Assembly (NCBI RefSeq): GCF_003023845.1
Contig: NZ_PYFT01000001.1
Location: forward strand, 4,650,001-4,714,000
Direction of reading: 5' to 3'
Length of the DNA: 64,000 bases
From: Adhaeribacter arboris
GTDB lineage: Bacteria; Bacteroidota; Bacteroidia; Cytophagales; Hymenobacteraceae
Positions 1-8,724 of the stretch are shown piece by piece. Under the pieces are notes generated by a model. It did no database searches and was not told the DNA's origin. It worked only from the letters and a program-made list of their open reading frames with translations. The first letter of the stretch is position 1. The number at the start of each line of letters is the position of its first letter. The translations under genes were made by a program, and so were the position numbers.

Positions 1-1
1 G

Positions 2-1729
2 ATTATACTACTGCCTTTCGGCACTATTGCCAGCCTAAGTCCCGAACAGGTAGAAGCCATTCTGGCCCACGAACTAGCGCATATTTACCGAAAAGATTAT
101 TTATTTAATATGCTGCAGGCTTTCGTAGAAATATTGTTCTTCTTTAATCCGGCTATTTGGTGGATGAGCGATTACGTACGGGTAGAACGCGAAAATTGCT
201 GCGACGATCAAGCCATTGCCGTTTGTGGTAACCCGCTTATTTACGCTCGGGCTTTGGCTAGTCTCGAAACCATTGCGGTAAAATCGCCGCGGTTAACTTT
301 AGCTTTTGCGGGTAAAGATGGGTCGTTATTGGGCCGGATAAAGCGATTAGTACAGCAGCCTAATCGGCGGCCTACTTTTTCGGAAGGATTTCTAGCGGCT
401 TGCGTACTTATTGTTGGTTTAACGCTTCTTTCGGTAAGTGCGGTTGCCGGTTTTAAGGTGGCGGTTAAAACGGTTAAAAAAACCAGCTTACCAACAGTGG
501 CAAAGATAAGTCAGCCCAAGAAAGTACTGGTTTCACCAGCCGAAGAGGTAAATAATTTAGAAGCTACTATTCTCAGCTTCGCCGATTCTGTTAGTGGTAA
601 AAAGAGCGATCTTATTATTATAAAAAATAAAAAAGGCGCTATTACCGAGCTTTACGTGGACGGCCAAAAAATACCTAAAGCCAATATTGCCGATTTCCGG
701 AAAGAAATTGATGCCGCCATGGCCGTCACTCAACAGGCGGCTCGCTTGCAACCTGCCGCTGTGCCGGAGCAATTAGCTAAAACTAAAAAAGCATTAAAAA
801 AGCTGGAATCGAACAATAACCAGTATTCCTTTTCTTACCGCGGCGATTTCGACGACTTTTCTGATGTTCCCGTTCCTCCTGTTCCCCCAGTAGAACCGGT
901 GCCGGCTGTTCCGTCTTTTGAGGCTTTCCCACCGTTTCCACCTTTTCCTTCCTTCCCAGCTAAAATGAAGAGTCCTTTGGAATATCTGCGTTCCGATGAA
1001 GTAACGGAGAAAACATTACTGGTAATTGATGGCAAAAAAACGCATAAAGCCAAAGGCCAAAATCCGTTAGCTGGTCTTTCCGATGATAATATCCGAGGTA
1101 TTAACGTACTAGAAGGAGAAAAAGCTGCCCAGAAATACGGTAAAGAAGGAAAAGATGGCGTGGTGGAAGTTTATACCGGACCGGGCAAAGGCCACTTCTT
1201 TTATTATGGTTCCGATGAGGATGACGAAACGCTCCGGCAGCACGCCGCCCATGTTAGCCGAGCCGAAGACGAAAGATTGCGGTACCAAGATCGGATGCGC
1301 GAAAATCTAAGATTCCAAAACGATAGAAACATTGCCCGCCTGAAGGAACAAGAAATACGGATGAAAGCAGAAGAAGCGCGCATGAAAGAGCACGAAGTTC
1401 GCATGAAAGCCGATGAAAAACGACGAATGAAAGAACACGAGATCAGAATGCAAGAGCACGAAGCTAGAATGAAAGAGCATGCCATACGTGCCAAAGAACA
1501 CGAAGCCCGCGCCGCCCAATTCGAAGAAATTAAAAAAGAACTGGTAAAAGATAAATTAATCGATGCGAACAGTAAAAACCTCTCGATTAATATTAACCAG
1601 GATGGCTTTACGCTGAACGGCGTAAAACAACCGGCCGCTATTTTTGAAAAGTATAAAAAACTCTTTTTCCCGGATCGGAAAGACTGGTCCGGCTCTTTTA
1701 ACCAATCCATTAATATTAACGAGGATTAA
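2..1729 (+). CDS. M56 family (BlaR1/MecR1-like) metallopeptidase, 5' partial
   Basis: The reading frame is open from base 2, so the true start lies before the window; 575 residues are visible. Near the edge is the zinc motif HELAH (bases about 71-85), then a membrane-adjacent segment and RVERENCCDDQA, typical of M56 peptidases related to BlaR1, which are integral-membrane sensors that cleave a repressor. A transmembrane segment follows (about bases 390-450). The rest is periplasm-type sequence: a proline-rich PVPPVPPVEPVP stretch, a TonB-plug-like segment (VIDGK ... INVLEG ... YGKEGKDGVVEVYT, bases about 1020-1190), then a charged coiled coil built on the heptad RMKEHEx (bases about 1340-1520). 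Bacteroidota often pair such proteins with a BlaI-type repressor; that gene would be upstream and is not visible. The family call is firm; the signal sensed is unknown. Confidence 0.9.
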   Translation: MILLPFGTIASLSPEQVEAILAHELAHIYRKDYLFNMLQAFVEILFFFNPAIWWMSDYVRVERENCCDDQAIAVCGNPLIYARALASLETIAVKSPRLTLAFAGKDGSLLGRIKRLVQQPNRRPTFSEGFLAACVLIVGLTLLSVSAVAGFKVAVKTVKKTSLPTVAKISQPKKVLVSPAEEVNNLEATILSFADSVSGKKSDLIIIKNKKGAITELYVDGQKIPKANIADFRKEIDAAMAVTQQAARLQPAAVPEQLAKTKKALKKLESNNNQYSFSYRGDFDDFSDVPVPPVPPVEPVPAVPSFEAFPPFPPFPSFPAKMKSPLEYLRSDEVTEKTLLVIDGKKTHKAKGQNPLAGLSDDNIRGINVLEGEKAAQKYGKEGKDGVVEVYTGPGKGHFFYYGSDEDDETLRQHAAHVSRAEDERLRYQDRMRENLRFQNDRNIARLKEQEIRMKAEEARMKEHEVRMKADEKRRMKEHEIRMQEHEARMKEHAIRAKEHEARAAQFEEIKKELVKDKLIDANSKNLSININQDGFTLNGVKQPAAIFEKYKKLFFPDRKDWSGSFNQSININED

Positions 1730-1756
1730 CAGTTTTAAATTAGTTAGTTTACAGGG

Positions 1757-1790
1757 AAAGAGAAGCCACTGGCTTCTCTTTTTATTTTTA
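1757..1790 (+). terminator. Rho-independent terminator after the M56 gene
   Basis: A perfect 11-bp stem (1757-1767 with 1771-1781) and a 3-base loop are followed by a T-rich run. It ends the transcript of the M56 gene, whose stop codon is at 1727-1729. Confidence 0.85.
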
Positions 1791-1864
1791 AATTCCTATC
1801 AAATACTAATTAACCAGATTTACTTTATCTTGCCCCACGCTTCCACTTGATACATTCTAGAAGC

Positions 1865-2800
1865 ATGGCAAACCGAAGAAAATTTAATACTTGCCCCAAC
1901 TGCGCCTATCAATTCCACGGAGTAGATAATTTTTGCCCTAATTGTGGCCAGGAAAATCACAACCTAAACGTTCCGTTCAAACACCTCTTCCTGGAACTGC
2001 TCGAAGGCACCCTGCACTTCGATACCAAGTTTTTTCATACTATAAAATTGTTGCTGTTGCAACCTGGCCGGTTAACCGAACGCTTCGTGCAGAATAAACG
2101 GGCGGCTTATGTACCCCCAATCCGGTTGTACGTTTTCATTTCGTTTATCTTTTTTCTGATTATAGCCACCGACGTCCTGCACGAACCAGATAAAGGAGAA
2201 AGCGGATTGAAAACTTCGGTAACTACTTCTACGGTAAAGCGGCCAGCCAATGATCCGGACCCGAATTTAGATTTATCCGACCGTTCTCAATACAGCCGCA
2301 TCGCCGCCATGGATAAAGCCCAACAACTTGATTCTGTTTTAAAAGCAAATTATTTCCCCACTAGCCCCTTTGCCCGCCGTTCCCTGTCGAAAGTCGCTAA
2401 GTTTTTATCTTATTCTAAAGAAGAGCAAACGCATAGGTTTTATAAGAATGTATCATTATTGATGTTCGTGTTTATGCCCATATTCGGGCTGATTTTAAAG
2501 TTAGCCTACTTTCGCCAGAAAAGACACTTCATTCAACATCTTATCTTTTCCATTCATTTTCATTGTTTTATATTTTTAATTTTTACCGTTGCGATCGTAC
2601 TGGATGCTTTATTTCATACAGATATTATCGAATCCATTGCTATGTTAGGAAGTATTATCTATTTATTTCTGGCGCTTTATTACTTTTACCGGCAAAGTCG
2701 CGTACGTATCCTATTTAAAGGCACAGGTATTTTAATTTTATACAGCCTGGCCTTAATAATGCTGGCTGCCACAGCCGGTATATTAAGTATTTTACTTTAA
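1865..2800 (+). CDS. DUF3667 domain-containing membrane protein
   Basis: A 311-residue protein with an N-terminal zinc-ribbon-like pair of CPNC motifs (residues about 10-13 and 25-28), then the LLEGTLHFDTKFFHTI ... LLQPG motif typical of DUF3667, a Bacteroidota membrane family of unknown function. Hydrophobic segments lie near residues 95-110 and in a C-terminal cluster of about four helices (residues about 195-310). I chose the ATG at 1865; an in-frame TTG at 1847 would add only six residues. The next gene starts 18 bases downstream and may be co-transcribed. Two CxxC pairs suggest metal binding, but no reaction can be assigned. Confidence 0.8.
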   Translation: MANRRKFNTCPNCAYQFHGVDNFCPNCGQENHNLNVPFKHLFLELLEGTLHFDTKFFHTIKLLLLQPGRLTERFVQNKRAAYVPPIRLYVFISFIFFLIIATDVLHEPDKGESGLKTSVTTSTVKRPANDPDPNLDLSDRSQYSRIAAMDKAQQLDSVLKANYFPTSPFARRSLSKVAKFLSYSKEEQTHRFYKNVSLLMFVFMPIFGLILKLAYFRQKRHFIQHLIFSIHFHCFIFLIFTVAIVLDALFHTDIIESIAMLGSIIYLFLALYYFYRQSRVRILFKGTGILILYSLALIMLAATAGILSILL

Positions 2801-2818
2801 TTAAACTGCTTTTTGCTC

Positions 2819-4957
2819 ATGCCGGTCTCTCGTTCCGAAAAAATAAAACGCTCTGTCTATTTCCGTTTGCAACTATATTTCTGGCTTTTCCTAGGAGGAA
2901 TACTTCCATTAACCAGCTTTGGGCAGGAAACCTGTGTCCTAACCCCCATAAATCTGGAAGAACGTGCCCGCGAAGCCAACCTGATAGTAGAAGCCGAAGT
3001 GCTGAATCAGCAAGCGTACTGGGATGCGGCGCACCGGAACATCTACACCCGTCATACTTTACAACTTTACAAAATAATAAAAGGTACTGCCCCCGAAACC
3101 CTAGTTGTTGTTACCGAAGGGGGCCAGGTGGGCGGTTCTTATCACGTGTTTTCCGGCACCTTGCAGCTAAAAATTGGCGAGCAGGGCATTTTTTTCTTGA
3201 ACCCGGCGCCAGCTAAAATGTTGTCGGCCAATCAAAACGAAGCTTTATTTACGGTTTACAGCAGTTCACAGGGTTTTATCTGGTACAATGTACTTACCCA
3301 GCAAGCCCTGGAGCCTTTTAAAACTTATTCTACTATTAGTAAAGAATTATACCCGGCTCTCCGGAAAGTAACGCAACCCAATTTTAAAAATATTCGTCCG
3401 AACCCAGCGGTAAAAACGCCAACCCCAAGTTCCGGCAAGCCGCAGGCGCCCGCTGGCGCTTGGCGTACCCATGCGGCTCCGGCTATCAGCGGTTTTGCAC
3501 CGGATACCATTACGGCTGGAACGGGTAGTTTGCTTACGATTCGGGGCTCAAATTTCGGCAGTATCCGCGGAACAGGTTCGGTGCAGTTCCGGAATGCCGA
3601 CAATGGCGGCAGCAGCTTCATTGATATTCTGGCAGCCGATTATATTTTCTGGACCGATACGGAGATTCAGGTACGCGTACCGGGCAAGAACGGCACCAAC
3701 AATACACCCGGCAGCGGCGATATTCAGATTACCAATAATGACGGATTGACTGTTAATAGCACCCAACGCCTGGTAATTGAATATTCTATATCGCAGGTAG
3801 TGCACGAGGAAAGGCTATTTTCGCCTCGCTTGGTAAATAGCAATGGGCTGGGCGGTTATACTTTCCAGTTTGCGCCTGATTTTTCTCAGAATGAACCCGC
3901 TAAAATCGCTTTTACCCGGGCGCTAAATACCTGGTCGTGCCACACGGGTATTAACTGGAACACCGGGGCAACTGCTACTCAAACCATTGCCGCGGACGAT
4001 GAGGTGAATTTAGTTTGTTTCGACGATGGCGACGAGTTGCCCCGGGGAGTACTGGCCCGTTGCATTAGCCGGTATTCGGGTTGCGGGGATGATACCGCCG
4101 ACCAGTGGCGGGTTGCCGAAATGGATGTCGTCTTTAATCAATCTACCCGCTGGAATTACAGTATTGCTTCGCCGCAATCTTTGCAAGTAGATTTTGAAAC
4201 GGTTACCCTCCACGAAATGGGTCATGGCCACCAGTTAAATCACGTAATAAAACCTGGCACAGTCATGCATTACGCCGTAAACCGGGGCCAGGAAACCCGT
4301 ATTCTGGATGCCCGTACCGATATTGCCGGTGGCCAGTTTACGATGGCCCAAAATGTCATCTCTAACCAGTGTGGTCCGGGCCGCATGATTCCGCAGCCGG
4401 TTACTACCTGTTCGCCTTCGCCGGAGTCGCTTACCTTTACCGCCGAGGTTGTTTCTGAAACAGAGGTACGTGCCAACTGGACTTTAAATACTACTTTCCC
4501 GGCCACTTCTTTTATTCTGGAACGCAGCAAAGATGCCGCTACCTGGAGTACTCTAAGCACAGTTCCCGTTTCGGGCTCTTCCGCGCCTTACACGTTCTCC
4601 GATCTTAAACCTTTATCCGGCGTGAGCTATTACCGGTTAAAAATTGTTACGGCTGACCAAACATTTACTTATTCGCCCATTGAGCGAATTACCCGCGAGG
4701 TTCCGGTCAGTCTTGCTATTGCTCCCAACCCGGTAGAGGGAAATACTTTATGGCTCCAATACGTAACCCAAGAAAGCGGACAATTACAAATTCACGTGTA
4801 CGATGTGGTAGGCCGGTTACATCGGATTTATAACCGGACTTATCAGGCAAACAGCGATTTAATTGATTTGGACGTTTCAGGCTTAGACCCCGGACTTTAC
4901 GTACTGGTTTACGCCGATGGACGGCAAACCCACCAGGAAAAGTTTATAAAGTTGTGA
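2819..4957 (+). CDS. Secreted metzincin-type (matrixin-like) protease with IPT/TIG domain and T9SS C-terminal sorting domain
   Basis: 712 residues. A hydrophobic signal peptide (LYFWLFLGGILPLTSFG) is followed by a beta-rich N-terminal region, an IPT/TIG immunoglobulin-like domain (residues about 215-320) and a protease domain. That domain contains HEMGHGHQLNH, the HExxHxxGxxH-type zinc site of metzincins with Gly replaced, followed by a Met-turn-like VMHYAV. After it come a fibronectin-III-like domain (about 530-620) and a C-terminal domain beginning IAPNPVEGN and ending KFIKL, the type A sorting signal for the type IX secretion system. The product is therefore predicted to be exported and either released or anchored at the cell surface. 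The ATG at 2819 is preferred over an in-frame TTG at 2813. Its stop lies only 15 bases from the stop of the convergent GH97 gene. Confidence 0.82.
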   Translation: MPVSRSEKIKRSVYFRLQLYFWLFLGGILPLTSFGQETCVLTPINLEERAREANLIVEAEVLNQQAYWDAAHRNIYTRHTLQLYKIIKGTAPETLVVVTEGGQVGGSYHVFSGTLQLKIGEQGIFFLNPAPAKMLSANQNEALFTVYSSSQGFIWYNVLTQQALEPFKTYSTISKELYPALRKVTQPNFKNIRPNPAVKTPTPSSGKPQAPAGAWRTHAAPAISGFAPDTITAGTGSLLTIRGSNFGSIRGTGSVQFRNADNGGSSFIDILAADYIFWTDTEIQVRVPGKNGTNNTPGSGDIQITNNDGLTVNSTQRLVIEYSISQVVHEERLFSPRLVNSNGLGGYTFQFAPDFSQNEPAKIAFTRALNTWSCHTGINWNTGATATQTIAADDEVNLVCFDDGDELPRGVLARCISRYSGCGDDTADQWRVAEMDVVFNQSTRWNYSIASPQSLQVDFETVTLHEMGHGHQLNHVIKPGTVMHYAVNRGQETRILDARTDIAGGQFTMAQNVISNQCGPGRMIPQPVTTCSPSPESLTFTAEVVSETEVRANWTLNTTFPATSFILERSKDAATWSTLSTVPVSGSSAPYTFSDLKPLSGVSYYRLKIVTADQTFTYSPIERITREVPVSLAIAPNPVEGNTLWLQYVTQESGQLQIHVYDVVGRLHRIYNRTYQANSDLIDLDVSGLDPGLYVLVYADGRQTHQEKFIKL

Positions 4958-4972
4958 TTTAATTAAAGGATT

Positions 4973-6958
4973 TTACTTTTTCCGTAAACGTACCAGAAAG
5001 CCCCCGCCGGGGGCCATCGTAATGGGAACAAAGTCATTGCGCGAAATGGTTTGAGTGCGCAAAATATAGTCGGAAGCGTAACGGTCGGCGTTTATTCCAT
5101 CTTCGCAAATACTGGCTTCGTAGGTGCCGGCAGGTAAAAAATTTAGTTTTACATTAAATTGCCGTTTATTCCAATCGGTCATGCCGCCAATGTACCAGTC
5201 TTGGCCTTTTTTACGGGCCGTAATAATATAATCGCCCACTTTGCCTTCCAGTACGGTAGTAGTATCCCAAGTAGTAGGAATACTACCCAGCAGCTCCATA
5301 AAAGCGGGTTCCAGTAATCCCTGCGAAGGATTACCCGAGAAAAATTGCATGGGGCTGTCGTATACCACAAACATAGCCAACTGGTGACAGCGCGTACCCT
5401 GCGACATTACTTTTTCGCTAATCGGCCGGAAAGTCTTAGCGGTAGCGTTATCCAGCAAACCAGGTTCATAATCCATCGGTCCGGCCGTCATCCGGATAAA
5501 AGGTAGTTGTACATTATGTTCCGGAGTGGGTTTGTAGCTCCACGCATTGTATTCCGAACCTAATACGCCTTCGCGGGTAAGAGCGTGGGGCCAGGTGCGG
5601 GTAAAACCGGCCGGTTTAAAAGCTCCGTGAAACATGAGCATAATTTTATGATTGGCACAGGCAGCCGCCACTTTATGGTAAAAATCAACCGCTTTTTGGT
5701 CGTCGCGGTCAATAAAATCAGTCATAATAAAATCTACTCCCCATTTGTTAAATTGGTTTAAAGCCGGTTCCAACTGTTTTTCCAAAGTTAAAGCCAGGGT
5801 CCACATGCAAATTTTTATGTTTTTAGCCCGGGCATAAGCCGTTAGCTCGTTCATATCCAGGTTAGGATTAATCTTGAACAAGTCCTGGTTATCGCTCCAA
5901 CCCGCATCCATCATAATCCTGTCAAAACCGAAGCGTTTCGCAAAATCAAGGTAGTATTTGTAAGTAGCCGTATTAATTCCGGCTTTAAAAGGTATGTTAA
6001 ACAAATTAATGCCGATAATCCATTCGTCGGTGCCTTTGCCGGGATGAATCCAGGAAACATCCTTTACCCGGGAAGGGGAAGCCAGCCGGTACACCAAATC
6101 ATTAACCGGCAAATCTTTATCTTCCGGGGCAATGAGTAACACGCGCCAGGGAAAAAAGCGGTTGCCCACCGTACGGGCAATATAGTTGCTGCGCTGCGTA
6201 ACAATGGCCTGTGGGAATTCGCCGGAAGTAATTTTTTCTGCTGCCGGATAAGGAGCAAAATCGGCCACTAATTGATTATGGCTGGTTCCTCGCAAAAACA
6301 TACCGGGGTACGCTTCTAAATCCGACTCGGTAATGCTGATTTTCGGGCCTTGCTCCGGAGCGATTAAAGTAGGCGTAAAAATCAAGTGCTCGGTAGTAAT
6401 GCTATCCAGCGGTTTTATCTGGTAAGGTTCTTCAAAGCTGGTATGGTAAATATCGGCATCGTCTCTTTTTTTAACCGGCGGAAAATATACCCGCTCCGGG
6501 GCCGGAAAGTTAAATTCAACCATTTCGTTCTGTACCCGAATAGATTTCTTGAAATGCGTTTGCCAGCGCCAAGCTACTCCGTCGTTATACACCCGCACTA
6601 CCAGGCTAAACGGTTGCTTAAATTTCACCGTGAGTTCGCGGTAAACATCTGGAATCAATTTTCTTTTTTCCGGTATTGGCGCTACGATGGTGGTTTGCTG
6701 CAGGTGCACCGAAGTTTTTTTAATGATCAATTTATTTGCTTTGGCCGAGTAGTTAGCTACATTCAATTGAATGGCGGAAGGCAATAGCAATACTTTTTCT
6801 TTATAATAAACCGCGTAATGCAACTGGTCTTTGTTCTGAACAACTACCCTGATGGCTCCATCCGGTGAAACAACACTCACAGAATCTGCTGCCCAAAGGT
6901 GAACCGGCAACCACAATAATAAAAGACTGAGCATTAATTTCATGTAGCAGGGTTTCAT
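4973..6958 (-). CDS. Glycoside hydrolase family 97 (SusB-like alpha-glycosidase)
   Basis: 661 residues, the usual GH97 length. A signal peptide (LMLSLLLLWLPVHLWA) is followed by the N-terminal beta-sandwich (SPDGAIRVVV; about 25-280), the TIM barrel (about 290-560; GINTATYKYYLDFAKRFGFD, MMDAGWSD, GVDFIMTDFIDRDDQ, HGAFKPAG, TREGVLGSEY) and a C-terminal beta domain. GH97 enzymes hydrolyse alpha-glucosides by inversion or alpha-galactosides by retention. The acidic residues in TDFIDRDDQ and TREGVLGSEY are the relevant candidates, but I cannot settle the mechanism or substrate by eye. The ATG at 6958 is used; a second in-frame ATG 15 bases later is equally plausible. The gene stands alone and is likely periplasmic or outer-membrane associated. 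Confidence 0.93.
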   Translation of the reverse strand: MKPCYMKLMLSLLLLWLPVHLWAADSVSVVSPDGAIRVVVQNKDQLHYAVYYKEKVLLLPSAIQLNVANYSAKANKLIIKKTSVHLQQTTIVAPIPEKRKLIPDVYRELTVKFKQPFSLVVRVYNDGVAWRWQTHFKKSIRVQNEMVEFNFPAPERVYFPPVKKRDDADIYHTSFEEPYQIKPLDSITTEHLIFTPTLIAPEQGPKISITESDLEAYPGMFLRGTSHNQLVADFAPYPAAEKITSGEFPQAIVTQRSNYIARTVGNRFFPWRVLLIAPEDKDLPVNDLVYRLASPSRVKDVSWIHPGKGTDEWIIGINLFNIPFKAGINTATYKYYLDFAKRFGFDRIMMDAGWSDNQDLFKINPNLDMNELTAYARAKNIKICMWTLALTLEKQLEPALNQFNKWGVDFIMTDFIDRDDQKAVDFYHKVAAACANHKIMLMFHGAFKPAGFTRTWPHALTREGVLGSEYNAWSYKPTPEHNVQLPFIRMTAGPMDYEPGLLDNATAKTFRPISEKVMSQGTRCHQLAMFVVYDSPMQFFSGNPSQGLLEPAFMELLGSIPTTWDTTTVLEGKVGDYIITARKKGQDWYIGGMTDWNKRQFNVKLNFLPAGTYEASICEDGINADRYASDYILRTQTISRNDFVPITMAPGGGFLVRLRKK

Positions 6959-7338
6959 AGTTCTATCTTTTAAAGTAGTAAGATAATTTTAAACCGGAAA
7001 TTCTCCGAGCAAAAACTCCTAATGGAATTACTCTCATCCCTCTAAGATAAAATACTATTTTTCATTTTGAGAAGATAAAATAAGAACTTACCTGGTTTTT
7101 GATATAATTCATTCGTCGGGTAGTTAGTATGATTCGGCGTGTTAAGTAATGAATTAAGCTAAATTACTTCTATTAAATATAAAATAAATTGAATATAGTT
7201 TGCCTAAGTAGAATTTATTCATCTACTTTGTGCTATATTTATTATTAACAATATTATATAATAACTGATTTATAATAACTATTTATATAGTAGGTATAAT
7301 TTAACCGATAAAACCAAATATTTAAAACTTATTCTACC
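6959..7338. other. AT-rich intergenic region, nothing recognisable
   Basis: This is the first part of the 524-base gap between the GH97 gene (minus) and the small secreted protein gene at 7483 (plus), so promoters for both should lie in this gap. It is very AT-rich. I found no exact TAnnTTTG element on either strand, no long hairpin and no tRNA. Confidence 0.6.
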
Positions 7339-7410
7339 ATGACCAGAACAATTACTCTCACCAAAAAACAATACCTCCTATACTTGCTTTGGTCCTTTAT
7401 TTCTCAATAA
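7339..7410 (+). CDS. Possible 23-residue small ORF upstream of a secreted protein gene
   Basis: An ATG at 7339 opens a 23-codon frame (MTRTITLTKKQY ... SFISQ) with a basic N-terminus and a hydrophobic middle (YLLYLLWSFI), ending in TAA at 7408-7410. It lies 72 bases before the gene at 7483. It could be a leader peptide or a small membrane peptide. Short chance ORFs are common in AT-rich DNA, so this is only a candidate. Confidence 0.2.
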   Translation: MTRTITLTKKQYLLYLLWSFISQ

Positions 7411-7482
7411 GGTATTAACTCATTATTCTATTATAAGCTATTATAAGATTTTCCAGCCACCAACCAGCTAACCAACATTAAA

Positions 7483-7842
7483 ATGAAGAAGTTTTTTACT
7501 ACTACCTTATTGATTTTGTCTTTTGTTATTGCTCAAGCAACATCCCTCGTTATTATTAAAAAAGATAGAGGCAATGATGAACGCTTGAAAATGCAGGCAA
7601 TTGAGCAAACGCGCCAATTAGCCGTTAAAATTGGGTTAAATGAAGCGGATTATATTCGGGTTAAAAATATTACTTACCAGAAACTAGTAGCTACCCAGGA
7701 AGCAGAAGAAATGTACGCGAATAATCCTGAAATAAAAGCTAAAAAATTATTAGCCATTGAAACCCAATTTAACGAACAATTAGCCGGCGCCATTTCGGCT
7801 AGACAACACAAAATGTACTTGTCCCTGGCTTCGATTAAGTAA
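7483..7842 (+). CDS. Small secreted helical protein (Spy/CpxP-like pattern), unknown function
   Basis: 119 residues. A classical signal peptide (MKKFFTTTLLILSFVIAQA) is followed by a wholly helical mature part. The pattern (IGLNEADYIRVKNITYQKL ... IETQFNEQLAGAISARQHKMYLSL) recalls the repeated LxLxxxQ arrangement of periplasmic Spy/CpxP-like and related small Bacteroidota proteins, but I do not recognise a named family. It stands alone, with long non-coding gaps on both sides and no terminator that I could identify. It is probably periplasmic, and a stress-induced role would be a guess. Confidence 0.6.
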   Translation: MKKFFTTTLLILSFVIAQATSLVIIKKDRGNDERLKMQAIEQTRQLAVKIGLNEADYIRVKNITYQKLVATQEAEEMYANNPEIKAKKLLAIETQFNEQLAGAISARQHKMYLSLASIK

Positions 7843-7927
7843 TACTAAATGGTATTAAGGAAGTGGGGTCACACATTAGATTACCTCTATTTGCTTTCAT
7901 CTAAGTAGCCAAAAATTAGTAATACTG

Positions 7928-8100
7928 GTTTGACTGTGGAGAACTTTTCAAGGCTCCGGTGTGCAACAGCTACATTCTGCAGCGGAGCGCGGAAAGGAAG
8001 GTTATACTATTCCGGAATAGCCCACCGAATCGGCTAGGCAAATCCGGACTATTCTACCGTATTAGCATCGCCAAATAAAGACCTGAAATAACTCCAAAGC
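7928..8100 (+). repeat. Diverged intergenic repeat, copy A
   Basis: This stretch aligns by eye with 26481-26644 in the same orientation. Shared blocks include GTTTGxCxGTGGAG, AAGGxTCxGGT, TTCTGC, GGAAAGGAAGxTTA, CCGGAAxAGCC, TAGCA and a tail ending ACTCCAAAG / GCTCCAAAG. The copies differ by many substitutions and small indels, so this is an old element. No frame is open across it. The rest of the 7843-8228 gap holds only the terminator listed next. Confidence 0.5.
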
Positions 8101-8167
8101 CAAACTTTCACTAGTAACTCTTCTATAAATCCAGCTACATCAGGCACAATTAGCTATAACAAAATCA

Positions 8168-8216
8168 AATAATACGCGAAGAAGCCATAGAGAGAATGCC
8201 TTCTCCGCGTATTATT
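8168..8216 (-). terminator. Terminator of the sulfite dehydrogenase operon
   Basis: A 17-bp stem with one mismatch (8168-8184 with 8200-8216) lies 12 bases past the stop of the cytochrome gene. Read on the minus strand it is followed by a T-rich stretch. Confidence 0.7.
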
Positions 8217-8228
8217 AAATATTTACCT

Positions 8229-8678
8229 TTATTGCCGATTCGTCAGTTTATACCATTCCGGCGTTTTAAGCAGTGGCCGGCGACCTTCGTTTTTGGGAGC
8301 GTAATTCTTGGCTAAATAGTCTAATATAACCGATTCATCCTTACCTAAATCCCATAAACCCTGGGTTTGCTGCATCCAGCGGATGGTCGCTAGCCAGCCT
8401 TCGCGGGTAGCTCGTTTTTCGGTAATTAGTTTCGGAGAATGGCAACGTACACAAGTTGTACTTACTACCGCAAAACCAGGGGCTATGATTAATCCGGTTT
8501 TAGTATCCAAACTATCCTTCAACGTTTCCCGTCGACTTAAATCTTTGCGAACCAAAGATGGCTGGGGCTGTCTGGAATGACTGGTAGTAATATTCAATAA
8601 GATTAAAAATAACGCCGCTAAACCAAATACAACAGGTTTTATTTTATGCCAATTCCTCTGGCGAATCTTCTCTTTCAT
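8229..8678 (-). CDS. Small c-type cytochrome subunit of sulfite dehydrogenase
   Basis: 149 residues with an N-terminal membrane or signal segment (VVFGLAALFLILLNI, residues 17-31) and one heme-c site CVRCH (residues 76-80). WLATIRWMQQTQGLW downstream supplies a likely axial methionine. It follows the molybdopterin subunit gene by 46 bases in the same direction. Sulfite:cytochrome c oxidoreductases (SorAB type) pair a molybdopterin subunit with such a small cytochrome that carries electrons to the respiratory chain; the role here rests on that pairing. It is probably tethered to the periplasmic face of the inner membrane by its uncleaved N-terminus. Confidence 0.8.
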   Translation of the reverse strand: MKEKIRQRNWHKIKPVVFGLAALFLILLNITTSHSRQPQPSLVRKDLSRRETLKDSLDTKTGLIIAPGFAVVSTTCVRCHSPKLITEKRATREGWLATIRWMQQTQGLWDLGKDESVILDYLAKNYAPKNEGRRPLLKTPEWYKLTNRQ

Positions 8679-8724
8679 TCTCTCTGTCTTTTGGGCCTGA
8701 TAAACTCTCCGTATTGTTAAAATT

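Noticed and set aside
557-1710. Minus-strand open frames inside the M56 gene
   Set aside because: They are opposite-strand shadows of a repetitive, lysine-rich coding sequence, and the M56 frame has clear family motifs.
1644-1850. A 68-codon frame across the end of the M56 gene and its terminator
   Set aside because: It runs through a strong terminator hairpin and overlaps a well-supported gene in another frame.
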